Shown here in pieces: positions 31,999 to 43,319 of a stretch of DNA of 64,000 nt. The position numbers and the translations under genes are program-made. The notes under the pieces are model-generated. The model was given only the letters and a program-made list of their open reading frames with translations. It made no database searches and was not told the DNA's origin. Location of the stretch: contig JAPJBO010000454.1 of the NCBI GenBank assembly GCA_030068145.1, positions 115,778-179,777 on the forward strand, given 5' to 3'. Positions within the stretch are counted from its first letter, which is position 1, and each line of letters begins with the position of its first letter. Source of the stretch: Diplonema papillatum. Taxonomy: Eukaryota; Euglenozoa; Diplonemea; Diplonemida; Diplonemidae.

Positions 31999-32988
31999 GT
32001 GATGCAACTCGTACCGGTTGCAACTGGTTGCTGGGAGTTAGCGGATTGGCGCCGCTCAAGTGGCCACCTTATGTTCATTCGTTTGTTTGTAAAGATTGCT
32101 CTGTTCTTCTCCCTGACTTGTTCCCGGATTAGGATGGCACATACTACTACTGGACGACGACGAGCAAGTGGGAGCGCCCGCAAGCCGAAGCCGCAGCAGC
32201 CGCCTCTGAACGAGAAGCGCACCCCAAAAGTGGACAGCCCACAAACCCAACCGAAGCGGAGCCGCGACGACGAGCAAGCAGGTGGGTGCGCCCGCAAGAA
32301 GCAGAAGCCGCCTCTTAACGAGAAGCGCACAAAAGTGGACAGCCCACAAACCCAACCAAAGCGAAGCCGCGAAGACGAGCAAGCAGGTGGGTGCGCCCGC
32401 AAGAAGCCGAAACCGCAGCAGCCGCCTCTGAACGAGAAGCGCACCCCAAAAGTGGACAGCCCACAAACCCAACCGAAGCGGAGCCGCGACGACGAGCATG
32501 CAGGTGGGTGCGCCCGCAAGAAGCAGAAGCCGCCTCTGAACGAGAAGCGCACCCCAAATGTGGACAGCCCACAAACCCAACCAAAGCGAAGCCGCGAAGA
32601 CGAGCAAACAGGTGGGAGCGCCCGCAAGAAGCCGAAACCGCAGCAGCCGCCTCTGAACGAGAAGCGCACCCCAAAAGTGGACAGCCCACAAACCCAACCA
32701 AAGCGAAGCCGCGAAGACGAGCAAGCAGGTGGGTGCGCCCGCAAGAAGCCGAAACCGCAGCAGCCGCCTCTGAACGAGAAGCGCACCCCAAAAGTGGACA
32801 GCCCACAAACCCAACCGAAGCGGAGCCGCGACGACGAGCAAGCAGGTGGGTGCGCCCGCAAGAAGCCGAAGGAGTCGAGATCTCGGCCGCGATTGTTGCT
32901 ACATAACAAGTTCAAACTACTACTACTGCTACTACTACTATTTTGCAAACTGGCAGCCCTCGTGTATTTCCTACAAAACAGGTGCTGA
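31999..32988 (+). CDS. Lys/Arg/Pro-rich hexa-repeat ORF
   Basis: 329 codons; the ATG at 32134 (MAHTTTGRRRASGS) is an equally good start. Six tandem repeats of 35-39 residues, each with PPLNEKRTPKVDSPQTQPKR, an SR(D/E)DE acidic patch and GGCARK. All unit-length differences are multiples of three, and several differences between units are silent third-position changes in this frame (AAG/AAA, CTG/CTT, CGG/CGA), which favours coding in this frame although others are also open. The basic clusters could act as nuclear localisation signals. A Leu-run tail (LLLLLLLL) near 32920 follows. The 5' part (32041-32140) is a dispersed repeat also present at 43757-43858. Function unknown. Confidence 0.45.
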   Translation: MMQLVPVATGCWELADWRRSSGHLMFIRLFVKIALFFSLTCSRIRMAHTTTGRRRASGSARKPKPQQPPLNEKRTPKVDSPQTQPKRSRDDEQAGGCARKKQKPPLNEKRTKVDSPQTQPKRSREDEQAGGCARKKPKPQQPPLNEKRTPKVDSPQTQPKRSRDDEHAGGCARKKQKPPLNEKRTPNVDSPQTQPKRSREDEQTGGSARKKPKPQQPPLNEKRTPKVDSPQTQPKRSREDEQAGGCARKKPKPQQPPLNEKRTPKVDSPQTQPKRSRDDEQAGGCARKKPKESRSRPRLLLHNKFKLLLLLLLLFCKLAALVYFLQNRC

Positions 32989-33076
32989 TTCAAAGAAAAA
33001 AAAGAAGACTCGCCGGAAACACAAAGAAACAAGAAGGAAGACCCTGTCCGTATCAAAAGGGCGCAGCGGGGCTACG

Positions 33077-34831
33077 ATGTTGCGATCGGCTTGTTATGCT
33101 TTCTTGCTTCTCGGCTGTCTCTGGGGTGTTGAAGGAGCTTGTCCACAGTTGAGCGACCCTGCAGAATTGTGTAACGCGATGGCGTCGGAGACCTGCGTTT
33201 TGTGGACCGGTGGCGGCGGGCCGCGCATTGACGACGCAGTCGGCTGCCTGCTGAACGGCGGGATCGATTTCGAGCTGACATGCGCTCCCGGAGCTACGCT
33301 GCCGTTCTGGAGCTTTTCCGTTTCCGTACGACCGGGGGCCAAGCTATCCGTGAAGCAATGCAACGTGACCGAATACGTGTATTTTCAGGGGGACGGCAGC
33401 CTCGTGCTGGAAGAGGTAACCGTGACCGGCAGCCTCATCCTGTTGGGGCTCCCGTCCGTTGTACTCGACCGTGTGGTTGTTGAAGCGGTGTTGGGGAATA
33501 GCTTGCTCATGTCCTCCGTCAGCGTCGAGGCCACTTCTTTGACGGTTCGCGGTGTCGCCCACGAACCGAGTACTAAGTGCCTCATCGTTTTGTCTTCAAA
33601 TTTCACCGTCGATGACCTCAGTGTTTACGACTGTGCTGCACTTGATCACAACGTGGAGGTCACAGCAAGCGAGTTCATCGTGCGGCACAAATTTGAAATT
33701 TGGAATTGCACTTCCGGCCACAGCAATTTGGTGTACACTGACACAAATGTGGCGATCGGACAATGGGTAGTGCGTGAGCTGGAAGCAAAAAAACTTGCGG
33801 TCGCGATTGCAGGGGGCACCGGCAACATGACTGTGGACACAGCCACATTCAGTGGCAACTCAGGGCCTCCAGCATATGTGCTGACTTTGGGGGGGAACCG
33901 CATGTTTGCGTCGTTCAACAGTCTCACCATGGAATCCAACGTGGTCTTCGATACTGCGTTGCACTTTTTGGCGGCCTTTGTCACCATCGACAAATTGGTA
34001 TCTCGGTGTAACGTGCGCCACCCCGTATCTCCGTTTCCAAGTCTGAGTCTCGAGGTACACTGCGAGCCGAGTCCCGCACACACCCTATCCGTCAACAGTT
34101 GGGAGCTCGACACGACCGGCGCTAACCCAAGCACCCACGTCACCAACTGCCCCGAACTTTACGACATTGGGGTCGTCTACACTGACTCGCCCTTCAATTT
34201 CGCTGATCCCTTCGTCCAACCTATTCTACCGTCCCGTGGCGTCTGCCCACACACGTGCAACGCGCTGTATCCATCAGGCTACGGTGTCCTCAGGAACGGA
34301 GGGAAGGAGCTTCTGTCCCACCCTCTAGATGGCTCCAGTTCGTCCTTCAGCTCTCACAAGTTCCCGCTGTCCCTCGCGCACATTCCACCGAGACTCTCCG
34401 ACGGCACCACCGTGCACCAGTCGGAAATTGTGGGCATGCGCCAGGGGGAAAAACTCGATTTCGACTGCTGCCCAGGGGACAAGGCGTGCGAGTTCTTTGT
34501 CAGTGTGTACGGCTGCTTGGGATGCGCGGGGCTGAGCAGCCGAGGGCTGTGGCCCAGCTTGCTCGACAGCGACGACTGGGAGAGGGGACCGTGCGCCCCG
34601 TCTTTCCAGTTCCTCCTGCAGGGGGACCAGCAGCATCCGATGATCACGTTCCGGGCAGAGGTCCAGCCTGGAGACAGACTGTCCCTCCCTGTGGTCAACG
34701 GGGACAGCTTTGCCGTCGCCGTCTTCGCTCGGCAGTTGTCTGATTCCGCCACCAGCGACTGGTGCCCGAGAAAGATATCCTTCGGGCCGCACATGCCGTC
34801 CACGTGCTCCGCAAATTGCTTCACACTTTAA
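33077..34831 (+). CDS. Secreted beta-helix-like Cys-rich protein, copy 2
   Basis: 584 residues. The start is chosen at ATG 33077 because it begins the signal peptide MLRSACYAFLLLGCLWGVEG, homologous to copy 1; upstream in-frame codons belong to other sequence. It has the same architecture as the 846-2618 protein: short N-terminal Cys module (ACPQLSDPAELC), beta-helix-like repeats with N-x-S/T sites at about 70-340, then the Cys-rich module with VCPHTCNALYPSGYG, CCPGDKACEFF, GCLGCAG, MITFRAEVQPGD and final CSANCFTL. No membrane anchor. It lies about 90 bp downstream of the hexa-repeat ORF on the same strand. Function unknown; extracellular location inferred. Confidence 0.85.
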   Translation: MLRSACYAFLLLGCLWGVEGACPQLSDPAELCNAMASETCVLWTGGGGPRIDDAVGCLLNGGIDFELTCAPGATLPFWSFSVSVRPGAKLSVKQCNVTEYVYFQGDGSLVLEEVTVTGSLILLGLPSVVLDRVVVEAVLGNSLLMSSVSVEATSLTVRGVAHEPSTKCLIVLSSNFTVDDLSVYDCAALDHNVEVTASEFIVRHKFEIWNCTSGHSNLVYTDTNVAIGQWVVRELEAKKLAVAIAGGTGNMTVDTATFSGNSGPPAYVLTLGGNRMFASFNSLTMESNVVFDTALHFLAAFVTIDKLVSRCNVRHPVSPFPSLSLEVHCEPSPAHTLSVNSWELDTTGANPSTHVTNCPELYDIGVVYTDSPFNFADPFVQPILPSRGVCPHTCNALYPSGYGVLRNGGKELLSHPLDGSSSSFSSHKFPLSLAHIPPRLSDGTTVHQSEIVGMRQGEKLDFDCCPGDKACEFFVSVYGCLGCAGLSSRGLWPSLLDSDDWERGPCAPSFQFLLQGDQQHPMITFRAEVQPGDRLSLPVVNGDSFAVAVFARQLSDSATSDWCPRKISFGPHMPSTCSANCFTL

Positions 34832-36906
34832 TAGTCAGACGCTTATCCGGTCTTAAGCCACCTTCCAACAGCCTCCGACGGCCAGATTCGCTAAAAAGAG
34901 AAAATGCACGGACTGTTCTTTTTTACATGGAAGGAAATGCTCGACAAAAAGCTGCCAGAAAAAGAACAGAAGGGATCCCAGGTGCTGTGTATCTACTGTT
35001 CCCCCCGCAGGAGGGGAACCAGCAGCATCCGATGATCACGTTCCGGGCAGAGGTCCAGCCTGGAGACAGACTGTCCCTCCCTGCGGTCGACGGAGACAGC
35101 TCAGTCATCGCCCGGCGGTTGCCTGATTCCGCCACCAGCGACTGGTGCTCAAGAACGGTATCCTTCGGGCCGCACATGCCGTCCACGTGTCTCCGCAGAT
35201 TGCTTCACACTTTAATAGTCAGACGCTTTATCCGGTCTCAGGCCACCTTCCATCACGCAGCCTCCGACGGCCAGATTCGCTAAAAAGAGAAAATGCACGG
35301 ACTGTTCTTTTTTACATGGAAGGAAATGCTCGACAAAAAGCTGCCAGAAAAAGAACAGAAGGGATCCCAGGTGCTGTGTATCTACTGTTCCCCCCGCAGG
35401 AGGGGAACCAGCAGCATCCGATGATCACGTTCCGGGCAGAGGTCCAGCCTGGAGACAGACTGTCCCTCCCTGCGGTCGACGGAGACAGCTCAGTCATCGC
35501 CCGGCGGTTGCCTGATTCCGCCACCAGCGACTGGTGCTCAAGAACGGTATCCTTCGGGCCGCACATGCCGTCCACGTGTCTCCGCAGATTGCTTCACACT
35601 TTAATAGTCAGACGCTTTATCCGGTCTCAGGCCACCTTCCATCACGCAGCCTCCGACGGCCAGATTCGCTAAAAAGAGAAAATTCACGGACTTCTTTTTT
35701 ACATGGAAGGAAATGCTCGACAAAAAGCTGCCAGACAAAGAACCGAAGGGATCCCAAGTGCTGTGTAACTACTGTTCCTCCCGCAGGGAGACCGGCAAGC
35801 AACCGATGATCACGTTCCGGGCAGAGGTCCAGCCTGGTGACAGACTGTCCCTCCCTGCGGTCGACGGAGACAGCTCAGTCATCGCCCGGCGGTTGCCTGA
35901 TTCCGCCACCAGCGACTGGTGCTCAAGAACGATATCCTTCGGTCCGCACATGCCGTCCCGTGCTCCGCAAATTGCTTCACACTTTACGAGTCAGACGCTT
36001 ATCCGGTCTCAGGCCACCTTCCATCACGCAGCCTCCGACGGCCAGATTCGCTAAAAAGAGAAAATTCACGGACTTCTTTTTTACATGGAAGGAAATGCTC
36101 GACAAAAAGCTGCCAGACAAAGAACCGAAGGGATCCCAAGTGCTGTGTAACTACTGTTCCTCCCGCAGGGAGACCGGCAAGCAACCGATGATCACGTTCC
36201 GGGCAGAGGTCCAGCCTGGAGACAGACTGTCCCTCCCTGCGGTTGACGGAGACAGCTCAGCCTTCGCCGTCGTCGCCCGGCGGTTGCCTGATTCCGCCAC
36301 CAGCGACTGGTGCCCGAGAACGATATCCTTCGGGCCGCACATGCCGTCCACGTGCTCCCCAAATTGCTTCACACTTTAATAGTCAGACGCTTTATCCGGT
36401 CTTAAGCCTCCTTCCATCACGCAGCCTCCGACGGCCAGATTCGCTAAAAAAAGAAAATGTACAAGCCGACGAGTCGGAGTACGGAGCTTTTTTTTTATGG
36501 AAGGAAGTGCTCGACAAAAAGCTGCCAGACAAGGAACCGAAGGGATCCCAAGTGCTGTGTAACTACTGTTCCTCCCGCTGGGGGACTAGCAGCATCCGAT
36601 GATCACGTTCCGGGCAGAGGTCCAGCCTGGAGACAGACTGTCCCTCCCTGCGGTCAACGGGGACAGCTTTGCCTTCGCCGTCGTCGCCCGGCGGTTGCCT
36701 GATTCCGCCACCAGCGACTGGTGCCCGAGAACGATATCCTTCGGTCCGCACATGCCGTCCCGTGCTCCGCAAATTGCTTCACACTTTACGAGTCAGACGC
36801 TTATCCGGTCTCAGGCCACCTTCCATCACGCAGCCTCCGATGGCCAGATTCGCTAAAGAGAGAAAATGCGCAAGCCAACGAGTCGGAGTACGGACTCTTT
36901 TTTTTT
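34832..36906 (+). repeat. Tandem array of beta-helix 3'-end cassettes
   Basis: Five cassettes, period about 382-415 bp (repeat A starts at about 34924, 35313, 35702, 36083, 36498, and 36908 for the following repeat A). Each holds a 3' flank, a T-rich run, the 5' half of repeat A, a CTACTGTTCC...CCGCAG acceptor-like tract, then about 200 bp homologous to the last 65 codons of the gene (MITFRAEVQPGDRLSLPAV... to the stop). Cassettes 1 and 2 carry a 1-base insertion (ACGTGTCTCCGC) and 3 and 5 a deletion (CCGTCCCGTGCTCC), each shifting the end frame. Cassette 4 is intact. Confidence 0.85.
36165..36379 (+). pseudogene. Cassette 4: intact C-terminal coding segment
   Basis: After TCCCGCAG the frame reads MITFRAEVQPGDRLSLPAVD ... 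PSTCSPNCFTL and stops at 36377-36379, matching the end of the gene at 33077 without indels; only the final CSANCFTL differs (CSPNCFTL). It has no upstream coding region of its own. It could be a spare terminal exon or simply the least decayed duplicate. Confidence 0.5.
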
Positions 36907-37055
36907 ATGGAAGGAAATGCTCGACAAGAAGCTGCCAGAACCGGCTGCAAAGGACCGAAGGGATCCCGAGTGCTGTGTAACTACTGTCCCCCCCGCACGG
37001 GAGTTTCGCGTTTGCGGCACTTTTCCAAAAAGCAGCTACGTCGAGTATTTATCCT
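36907..37055 (+). mobile_element. Short repeat A with both termini
   Basis: GGAAATGCTCGACAAGAAGC at the left and AGCAGCTACGTCGAGTATTT at the right are inverse copies. Only about 145 bp, an internally deleted element closing the cassette array. Confidence 0.7.
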
Positions 37056-37537
37056 TGCCGCCAATTGCGATGATCGGACTGTAGGTCCGTGGCTGAGTGC
37101 CGCATTCCACGTTCTATCCCGCAGTTGTCTTGAATTGCCCAGCTTCAAACACACGCCTCTCTGCTGTGCGGATCTTCCTCTTCTTTTTGTCTACCTTTTC
37201 TTCGAGCATTTTTTGAAACAATGCAACTACAAAACGTTCTTATTGTTTAACGCTTACACTCGGCACTAAACCCACCATTACCTGTGTGTTTTGTGTGGGT
37301 TGTGGGTTGCAGCACATCTCCTCCGTTCGTGATTCTTCGGACTACACCACTTCTTTTACTCTCCCTCCTTCTTTTCGGGGTGCTTCCGGAGTTCTTGGAG
37401 TTTTTTTCTCTAAAGAAGGGTGTCTGTTACAACAGGAATCTATGTGGAAATCTGAGTCCTGTGTATTCTTTCACATCACGTAGGGGTGATTGATGTTGCC
37501 AGCAGGAATTCTGCCTGCGCCTTGTGTTCGCTGACAT
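37056..37537. other. Unassigned stretch
   Basis: No gene recognised. Distant similarity to 23985-24160 as noted there. Confidence 0.4.
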
Positions 37538-37915
37538 AAGCAGGACTGGCGACGCGGGATGAACCGAGAGCTGACTTAAGGTGTCCGAGTGATCGCTCAT
37601 CAGATCCCACAAATGGTGTCGGTTCGGGGTTACTTCATTGAACCCTGACGTAGAATCCTGGTTCTAAGGGGGCCACTTCTGGTAAGCAGGACTGGCGACG
37701 CGGGATGAACCGAGAGCTGACTTAAGGTGTCCGAGTGATCGCTCATCAGATCCCACAAATGGTGTCGGTTCATCCTGACGGCAGGACGGTGGCCATGGAA
37801 ATCGGCATCCGATAATGAGTGTGTAACAACTCACCTGCCGAATGCACCGGTCCCGAAAATGGATGATGCTCAAACGATCCACGATCCACCCATAGCTGGC
37901 CGCGTACTGGTATCA
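37538..37915 (+). rRNA. LSU rRNA fragment, domains II-III, with internal tandem duplication, pseudogene
   Basis: Sense match to eukaryotic LSU: CAGGACTGGCGACGCGGGAT, GACGGTGGCCATGGAAATCG, GTGTGTAACAACTCACCTGC and CCGAAAATGGATGATGCTCA. A segment of about 85 bp (37538-37623) is repeated at 37685-37772, joined through GGTTACTTCATTGAACCCTG, which is itself LSU sequence (compare 58297-58561). Similarity fades after about 37885. Confidence 0.8.
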
Positions 37916-38085
37916 CAAAGCCAGGCGTGCGTAGAAGTGCGTGATCCACGCCGCGAGCGGGGTACTTGACTGCAACAGGGGAACTTTAGAACGTTTCCCG
38001 GTTTCAGACACCGGGGTTTTCCGGTTTCGGGGTTTCAAAAAAAGTGAAAAAAATTTATAAATCTCGATTTCAAAAAGAAATAATT

Positions 38086-38336
38086 GTAGCACCCCACCCG
38101 AATTGCAATACGATGTAGTTACGGATATTCAACCCGCGCAAACCGAAAGCAGCACCACAATTACACGAAAAGAGACGGTCAGACGGTACAAAGAAGACAG
38201 ACAGTCACCTACTGCGGCACCATACTGAGGAGGGCCTACCGTAAGTAAGGTATGTGGACAATGGCCGAAACCACCAATGACCAACGACCAAGGTACCCAC
38301 CGATCCTCTTACCTCGTGTAACCACCACTCTTACGA
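38086..38336. repeat. Repeat E, copy 2
   Basis: Second copy of 11580-11818, with a short insertion (GATATTCAACCCGCG). It is fused directly to a retrotransposon tail fragment. Confidence 0.75.
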
Positions 38337-38545
38337 TGGGGAAGAAGTCAGGCATTCCATTTCGTGATCGAGCGTAGAGTTGTTCGTGGCCTGCGGCGAT
38401 CGTTTCGATCTTCGTGGCTTCCCTGTCGGGGATGCGATCTTCGAGGACTCCTGCAGGGGTCGCTTCCCCCCCTCACTAATAAACCCATTTACGGTATTAT
38501 AGACAACCTGCTTCACAAATTCAATCACACCTGCTATTGTCACCG
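38331..38545 (-). pseudogene. 3'-tail fragment of a related retrotransposon ORF2
   Basis: Minus-strand frame IEFVKQVVYNTVNGFI ... STLDHEMECLTSSPS is nearly identical to the longer copy at 45282-45640, which ends in a DDVIK tail like the main element's DDVFK. Truncated at the repeat E junction. Confidence 0.6.
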
Positions 38546-38674
38546 TGGGTACACTCAGAGTTTCAAGCGAACTTTCACTCTAAAAAAAGTGGCCCTGTAC
38601 CTGTACTGTACAGTACTGCAGTTAAGTGGCGCGTCACGGTGTGTCACTGCTATTCGAAGCTTTTCACTCACCAT

Positions 38675-38790
38675 GCCCATGACCAGCAAGCGGCACCAGA
38701 ATGACTGTCGATGACCAGCAAGCGGCGCCAGAATGACTGCCAATGACCAGCAAGCGGCACCAGAATGACTGCCAATGACCAGCAAGCGGC
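38675..38790. repeat. Short tandem repeat, about 33-bp period
   Basis: About four copies of GACCAGCAAGCGGC(A/G)CCAGAATGACTG(C/T)C(A/G)AT. Confidence 0.9.
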
Positions 38791-40727
38791 ACACCGCCAC
38801 CGCAAGCCTATATCCCACCCCCCTCCGTTCCCTTGTTTGCGTGCACGGGGCGACGGTTCCAGGCACTCAGACACCCACAGGCACCGCAGCCCAAAACCGG
38901 GGTTTTGGCTGAAACCCGCTTTTTTGCTCGGTCAGACAAAGTGCTAAAGTCCCCTGGACTGCAAGAGAGAACGAAGAGAAATCTAACCATCCAGGGTAAA
39001 CCTATCACATACATTGCGTAGGGGCACGATGAAAATACCCGTCCAGGGGGCTTTCGGAAAAAAGCTTGTCTGGACAAGGTCACAGGGGGAAGAGAGGGTG
39101 GAGTTTCTTCCCGTCCAACGACACCCCCCCCCCCACACAACACACACCACCGCGGTGAAAAAACACAGGGGACTAGTCCCTAAAGGTTTCGTACCCCACT
39201 TTGGGAGCCGTACACTCCCCTTTTTACCCCTTATCACCCGCAGCATCAAGTAGAGACACTCCACAGCAGCTGTACTCAGAGGACCCCAGGGGGGCCCTTC
39301 CATTTCCTCGACAGATTCTTACTTTCGAAAAGAATAAAAGAACCCCATGCATTGCTTTTTTGTAGGACAATAAACTTGTTTCTTTGAAGACTAATAATCC
39401 GAACGACAGGTTTGCCGCTCCATCCGTCCAGATAAACAAAGCAGCTTGCTGATCTTGCTCCTGACCACATGAAGCATTACTTCATGTGATCAGCAGCTTT
39501 CTGGCTTAACCTTTTACTCCAACCATACAGCAGGACAGGAGCGGTGGACGAGAGTGACAGACACAAGCATAGGAGTGAGGATTTTATTGCACATAAAACG
39601 CCAGCTTGGAAGGAAATGCTCGACAAAAGCTACCGCCAGACAAAGATCTTGCCGATTTTCCCAAGTTTCGACCATTTTTGGCCACTTTTTGCCGATTGTT
39701 CCGATTTTGGCCATTTCTGGTCATTTGGATCAAATCTTCCCAGAGTCCTCGAGCCAAAAAAGTCAAGAATGGCTGGCCGGCGTTCCTAACGACACAAAAA
39801 TGTAACTGTTATGGTTGAAAAGTGTGACAACCCCCTGTGGTAGCCCCGCTAAAGCTCTTTTGACTTGTTTTGTTATGTCTCTTCTCCCCTTCTCTTCCTC
39901 TATTTTTTTTTTTTTGGTACATCCAAACCTGCGGGTTTGCCCCCTATAATGTATTGTAATGGGTAAAAAAGACGCCGCTGACAACGAAACAGGGGGAAAA
40001 ATCAAACAAAGGTCGCAAGACACCAAGCCGATCGTCCTTCGGGATCGACGGTAACAACACAAAAGCAAGTGGGAAAATGATTAACCGGCACACACAAGCA
40101 AAATTAAAGCGCTTGTCCTTTTCTTCGGTAGTGAGCAGAGTTCTTTACCCGTAAAGGAAGGCAGCCGGTGCACAAGCAAGAAACGAAGATGGGGGGTTAC
40201 CCGCCAGACCTTTTGTTAACCCCTTACGGAGGGAGGGGGGAGGGAGGTCCCGCGCGCAGAATGCCTTTTACGACTCCAAAAATGGGAAACCTGGTGCTCC
40301 TCGGAAAGGTTTTGGGGCACATCACTTCACAGCAGCAAACATTGATCCTTTTTTTTTGTGTTAACAACGCATTGTTGGTACTAAAAATTAGTAGTTGGCA
40401 GCGTACTACATGAAACTTACCAAAGCAGGTGAGCTCCGCTAGTGCGCACAACAACAACAAACAAAAGAAAGCGCCATTGGTGTGGTCGGTATAGCCAAGG
40501 GGAACTACGGGGGAACTACGGGGAACTGACCTTGGGGTGTCCTTTTTTTTTTGTAGGGGAATTTTTTCAAACGCCACGCACCGGCGCAAAACCCGGAGCT
40601 TTGGAGTGACCAAAACGGTTCCTCTTGCTTGGGCCTTCCACAAAAGGCCCAAGCCTTTTGAAAAATGGAGCCTTCGGGGTGTCGGTGGACAGGGGGTGTC
40701 GGGGGTGGTGCTTTCGTGCCGCCGTGG
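38791..40727. other. Unassigned stretch
   Basis: Holds a partial repeat G at 39148-39235 (CACCGCGGTGAAAAAACACA, CCGTACACTCCCC), a repeat A start at 39600-39640 (CCAGCTTGGAAGGAAATGCT) and GGGGAACTACGGGG repeats near 40497-40525, shared with 43224-43250. No supported gene. Confidence 0.45.
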
Positions 40728-41432
40728 AATGCGCATGAAGGATTTGTTGAAAAGTAGACTCGAACGCTATCGTAGGACTCGCAAAAGTCGGTTGGCTCAC
40801 GTTTGCAAGAACCTAAGCAAAGCTCGCTACCGGCCCTTCAACGTTCGCCAAGAGGACTGAAGGAAAAGCTCAGCTACGACCATTGCGTGCTTGTACAGAT
40901 CCTTGAAAATAATCGCGTTATCGTGACGGATGGCAGAGGCCGATCCTTGGACAGCCCACAGGTAAAATTGGCCGGCAGCACGCAATCAAGAGTCCCATGG
41001 TGATGTGATGTGGACAGTCACAGACGAAAGGATGTGTTTGCTCAGCAAGCTGAGTCCAACTTGTGTCTGCATGGAAGGGAAGCTGATAAGAAGTTACATC
41101 TTGATAAACTGCATGCCCTCACCCGAAGCATGCGATTCAAGGCCAATGTTGTTGTGGGCAAACTGCTCTACGATCTCTGGAACAGAAGGATGCAGTCCGG
41201 AGAGCTTCCGGTTTCTCCCAGAGTAGAGGAGCTGAAGCAAACGCCACCTGGGCCTCTGAACGTGATTGCGGATCACCTTCTTGCCCAAGAGGGATTGGAG
41301 TGTCGGAATGACGCGCAAGGAGAGGCTCTTGGCTTGTTTGCTTCTTTCGCTGGCGAGAGGGAGACTTTGGACACGGTACCTGCATTCCAACTCGTCCCTC
41401 TCCGGAAAGCAAGTGGGACTGCGAAGGCGTGA
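40728..41432 (+). pseudogene. Unrecognised ORF cluster in three frames
   Basis: Three consecutive plus-strand open stretches in different frames: RMKDLLKSRLERYRRTRKSR to a stop at 40858-40860; LKEKLSYDHCVLVQILENNR-VIVTDGRG to 41003; and the 140-codon ORF 41010-41432 (DKLHALTRSMRFKANVVVGK...). The Q-I-L-E-N-N-R-V-I-V stretch is reminiscent of a small beta-barrel such as a retroelement integrase C-terminus, but this is only an impression. Frame changes suggest a decayed gene or unseen introns. Function unknown. Confidence 0.3.
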
Positions 41433-41749
41433 CTACCCCACACAAGAAGGACTCGCTGTCTCTGTTCTGTCCCTGCCGCCATAGCCATCTTATCCTCGGC
41501 CAAGCACCAGTTTCTGCAACCTTGTCTTCAGCATGGCCATTCTGACTGTCATTCTGATTACCAACCTTACTCCTCGCTCGGGTTGCCGTCTTCGACCGCG
41601 ACCGCCTCTGATAGTTTGGGTTAGAATGCAAACAATCTGGGGCGATAATTTGCATCGCAGGTGTCGCGGTTATCTCTTCGTACGTGATGTGTCATGCTTT
41701 CGCCTCTTTAGCTCGTCTTGATCGTCGCGCTCAGGCGCGCGTTTGGTGC

Positions 41750-42840
41750 CTCGCTTCTTCTTCGTTTGCTCGTCCAGGTTCATCGCTTGCGCGTCGATTT
41801 CTGCTTCTTCAAGGCGCTAGGGCGATGACCGCGTTGCCTTCTGTGGGGTCGTCTGCCCGCTCGACTTCTTCGCTTGCGCTTTGATGCGTCCTTTGCGCCT
41901 TTTGATACCGGCTCCGCCGGAGTCCGATTGCCGCTTCTTCGCTCGCGTTGGCACCGTCTTCTCGACCTTCGCTCTCGGTGGCGATGAGGTTTCCCGCTCT
42001 TCGGTCCCAACTTCTCCCGCTGCTTCCGGGAGCACCAGCCCCTTCCGACAGCACAGTTTGGGCCTTCGACTTCGCAAGTCCGCAAGCCGGCTGCAGTGCG
42101 CACGTCGGCATGCCATGGTCAGGTGTTCGTTGCGGCTGCACTATGCTATCGTCTTACACGTCGCGCATTGCGTCATGCGGTGTTGCCGGCAGAATCACCG
42201 CTAGGCCGTCGTCATCCTTGTGGTGGGCCTCACAGCACCACGCCACCGACTTGCCCCGACGCTTTCACACGCCGCACTTCACTTTCTGGTGCTCGTGGCA
42301 CACCCGCTCACTCCACCTTTCGTGTTCCGTAGCGTCGTTGAACACCGTCCATCTCGCCGCACGCTTCGCCCTTCCATCTCCGTACGTCGGGAAAAGATCC
42401 ATCCCCCGCGCCTCGCCGCTGAACTCGTGCCGTCGTCAGCTGTGTCTCGAGCACTTCCATCGTCTCCGTACCACCACGGAAGATCGGCCTCATCTCGTAC
42501 CCCGTGAGGCTTCCACCGTTCTCAGCGACCCTATCTTCTCCAGTTTCCTGCCTGGCAGAAGCGGTCCGTCGCCGTTTCGCACCAGCGCATCACTGACGGT
42601 TTTTAAAAGTTTTGCGAGTACCCTCGCGCGCATGCTCAACAGTGTCCGGTCCGTCGTCGCTACGACACTGCCCGGAAGATCCAGTCCGGTGCACACTTCA
42701 AAGTCGACGGCGACCGATCAGCACTTCCCATCCAGCCAATACTGCAGCGCCCGGAACTACCTCTCTCCTCCGACCGCCGCGAAGGTCTCCGGTCCCGCGA
42801 TCACTTCGACCCGGCCGGCGCGGTGCCTCTGATAGAGCCG
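41750..42840 (-). pseudogene. Diverged relative of the retrotransposon, ORF2 3' part
   Basis: Read on the minus strand with frameshifts: SVAVDFEVCTGLDLPGS (about 42695-42645) parallels AAIDFELFSGLDIKAPS of the main element. Further on CHEHQKVKCGV (final Cys codon changed to TGA) and CRQHRMTQCATC fit the C-x2-H-x4-C-x2-C fingers. A Lys/Arg-rich tail (41817-42116) follows. Divergence is too great for a copy of the main element, so it is a second, broken family member. Confidence 0.7.
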
Positions 42841-43319
42841 TTCCTGCTCTCCTTTTTGCTGGTCACTACCTGTCAAACCGTGACTCCCAGTCTGTCCTTC
42901 CTTCTCATCCTATTCGTTCCTCTTCGGAGCTAGTGCTGCACCTTTGTGGCTCTTCCGTCCCACCTCCGCCAGGGCTGACTGCAGGGAAGTGGTCACCACA
43001 ACGGAATTCCCCCCCGAAATTCACCGATTCTGGCCTGGACCAGGTGGCTTGTCTCCTGGGGTTTCCGATCTTAAGACGCTCGAATTACCCAAAATTGTCC
43101 TGATTTTGTGACGAAAAAGTGCAAGGTAGCTTAGAAATGCTCTCCAGGACCCAAGGCTGCATCCCTGAAGCACTCAGCAAAAAAACAAGAAAAGAAAAAA
43201 AAAAAGACACCCCCCCCTCGTGTTGAACTACGGGGGAACTACGGGGAACTGGCCCACCGACCACACCAGCCATCCTTTTTTTTTTTTTGACGTGTCTTTA
43301 CCCTGCAGGCTCAGTGTCC

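Noticed and set aside
31959-33056. 365-codon antisense ORF over the hexa-repeat
   Set aside because: Unit lengths are multiples of three, so antisense frames stay open automatically; silent changes favour the plus frame.
40537-41432. Ribosomal protein L14-like exon
   Set aside because: A short V-x-I-x-x-N-R-V-I-V resemblance only; neighbouring frames do not continue the family.
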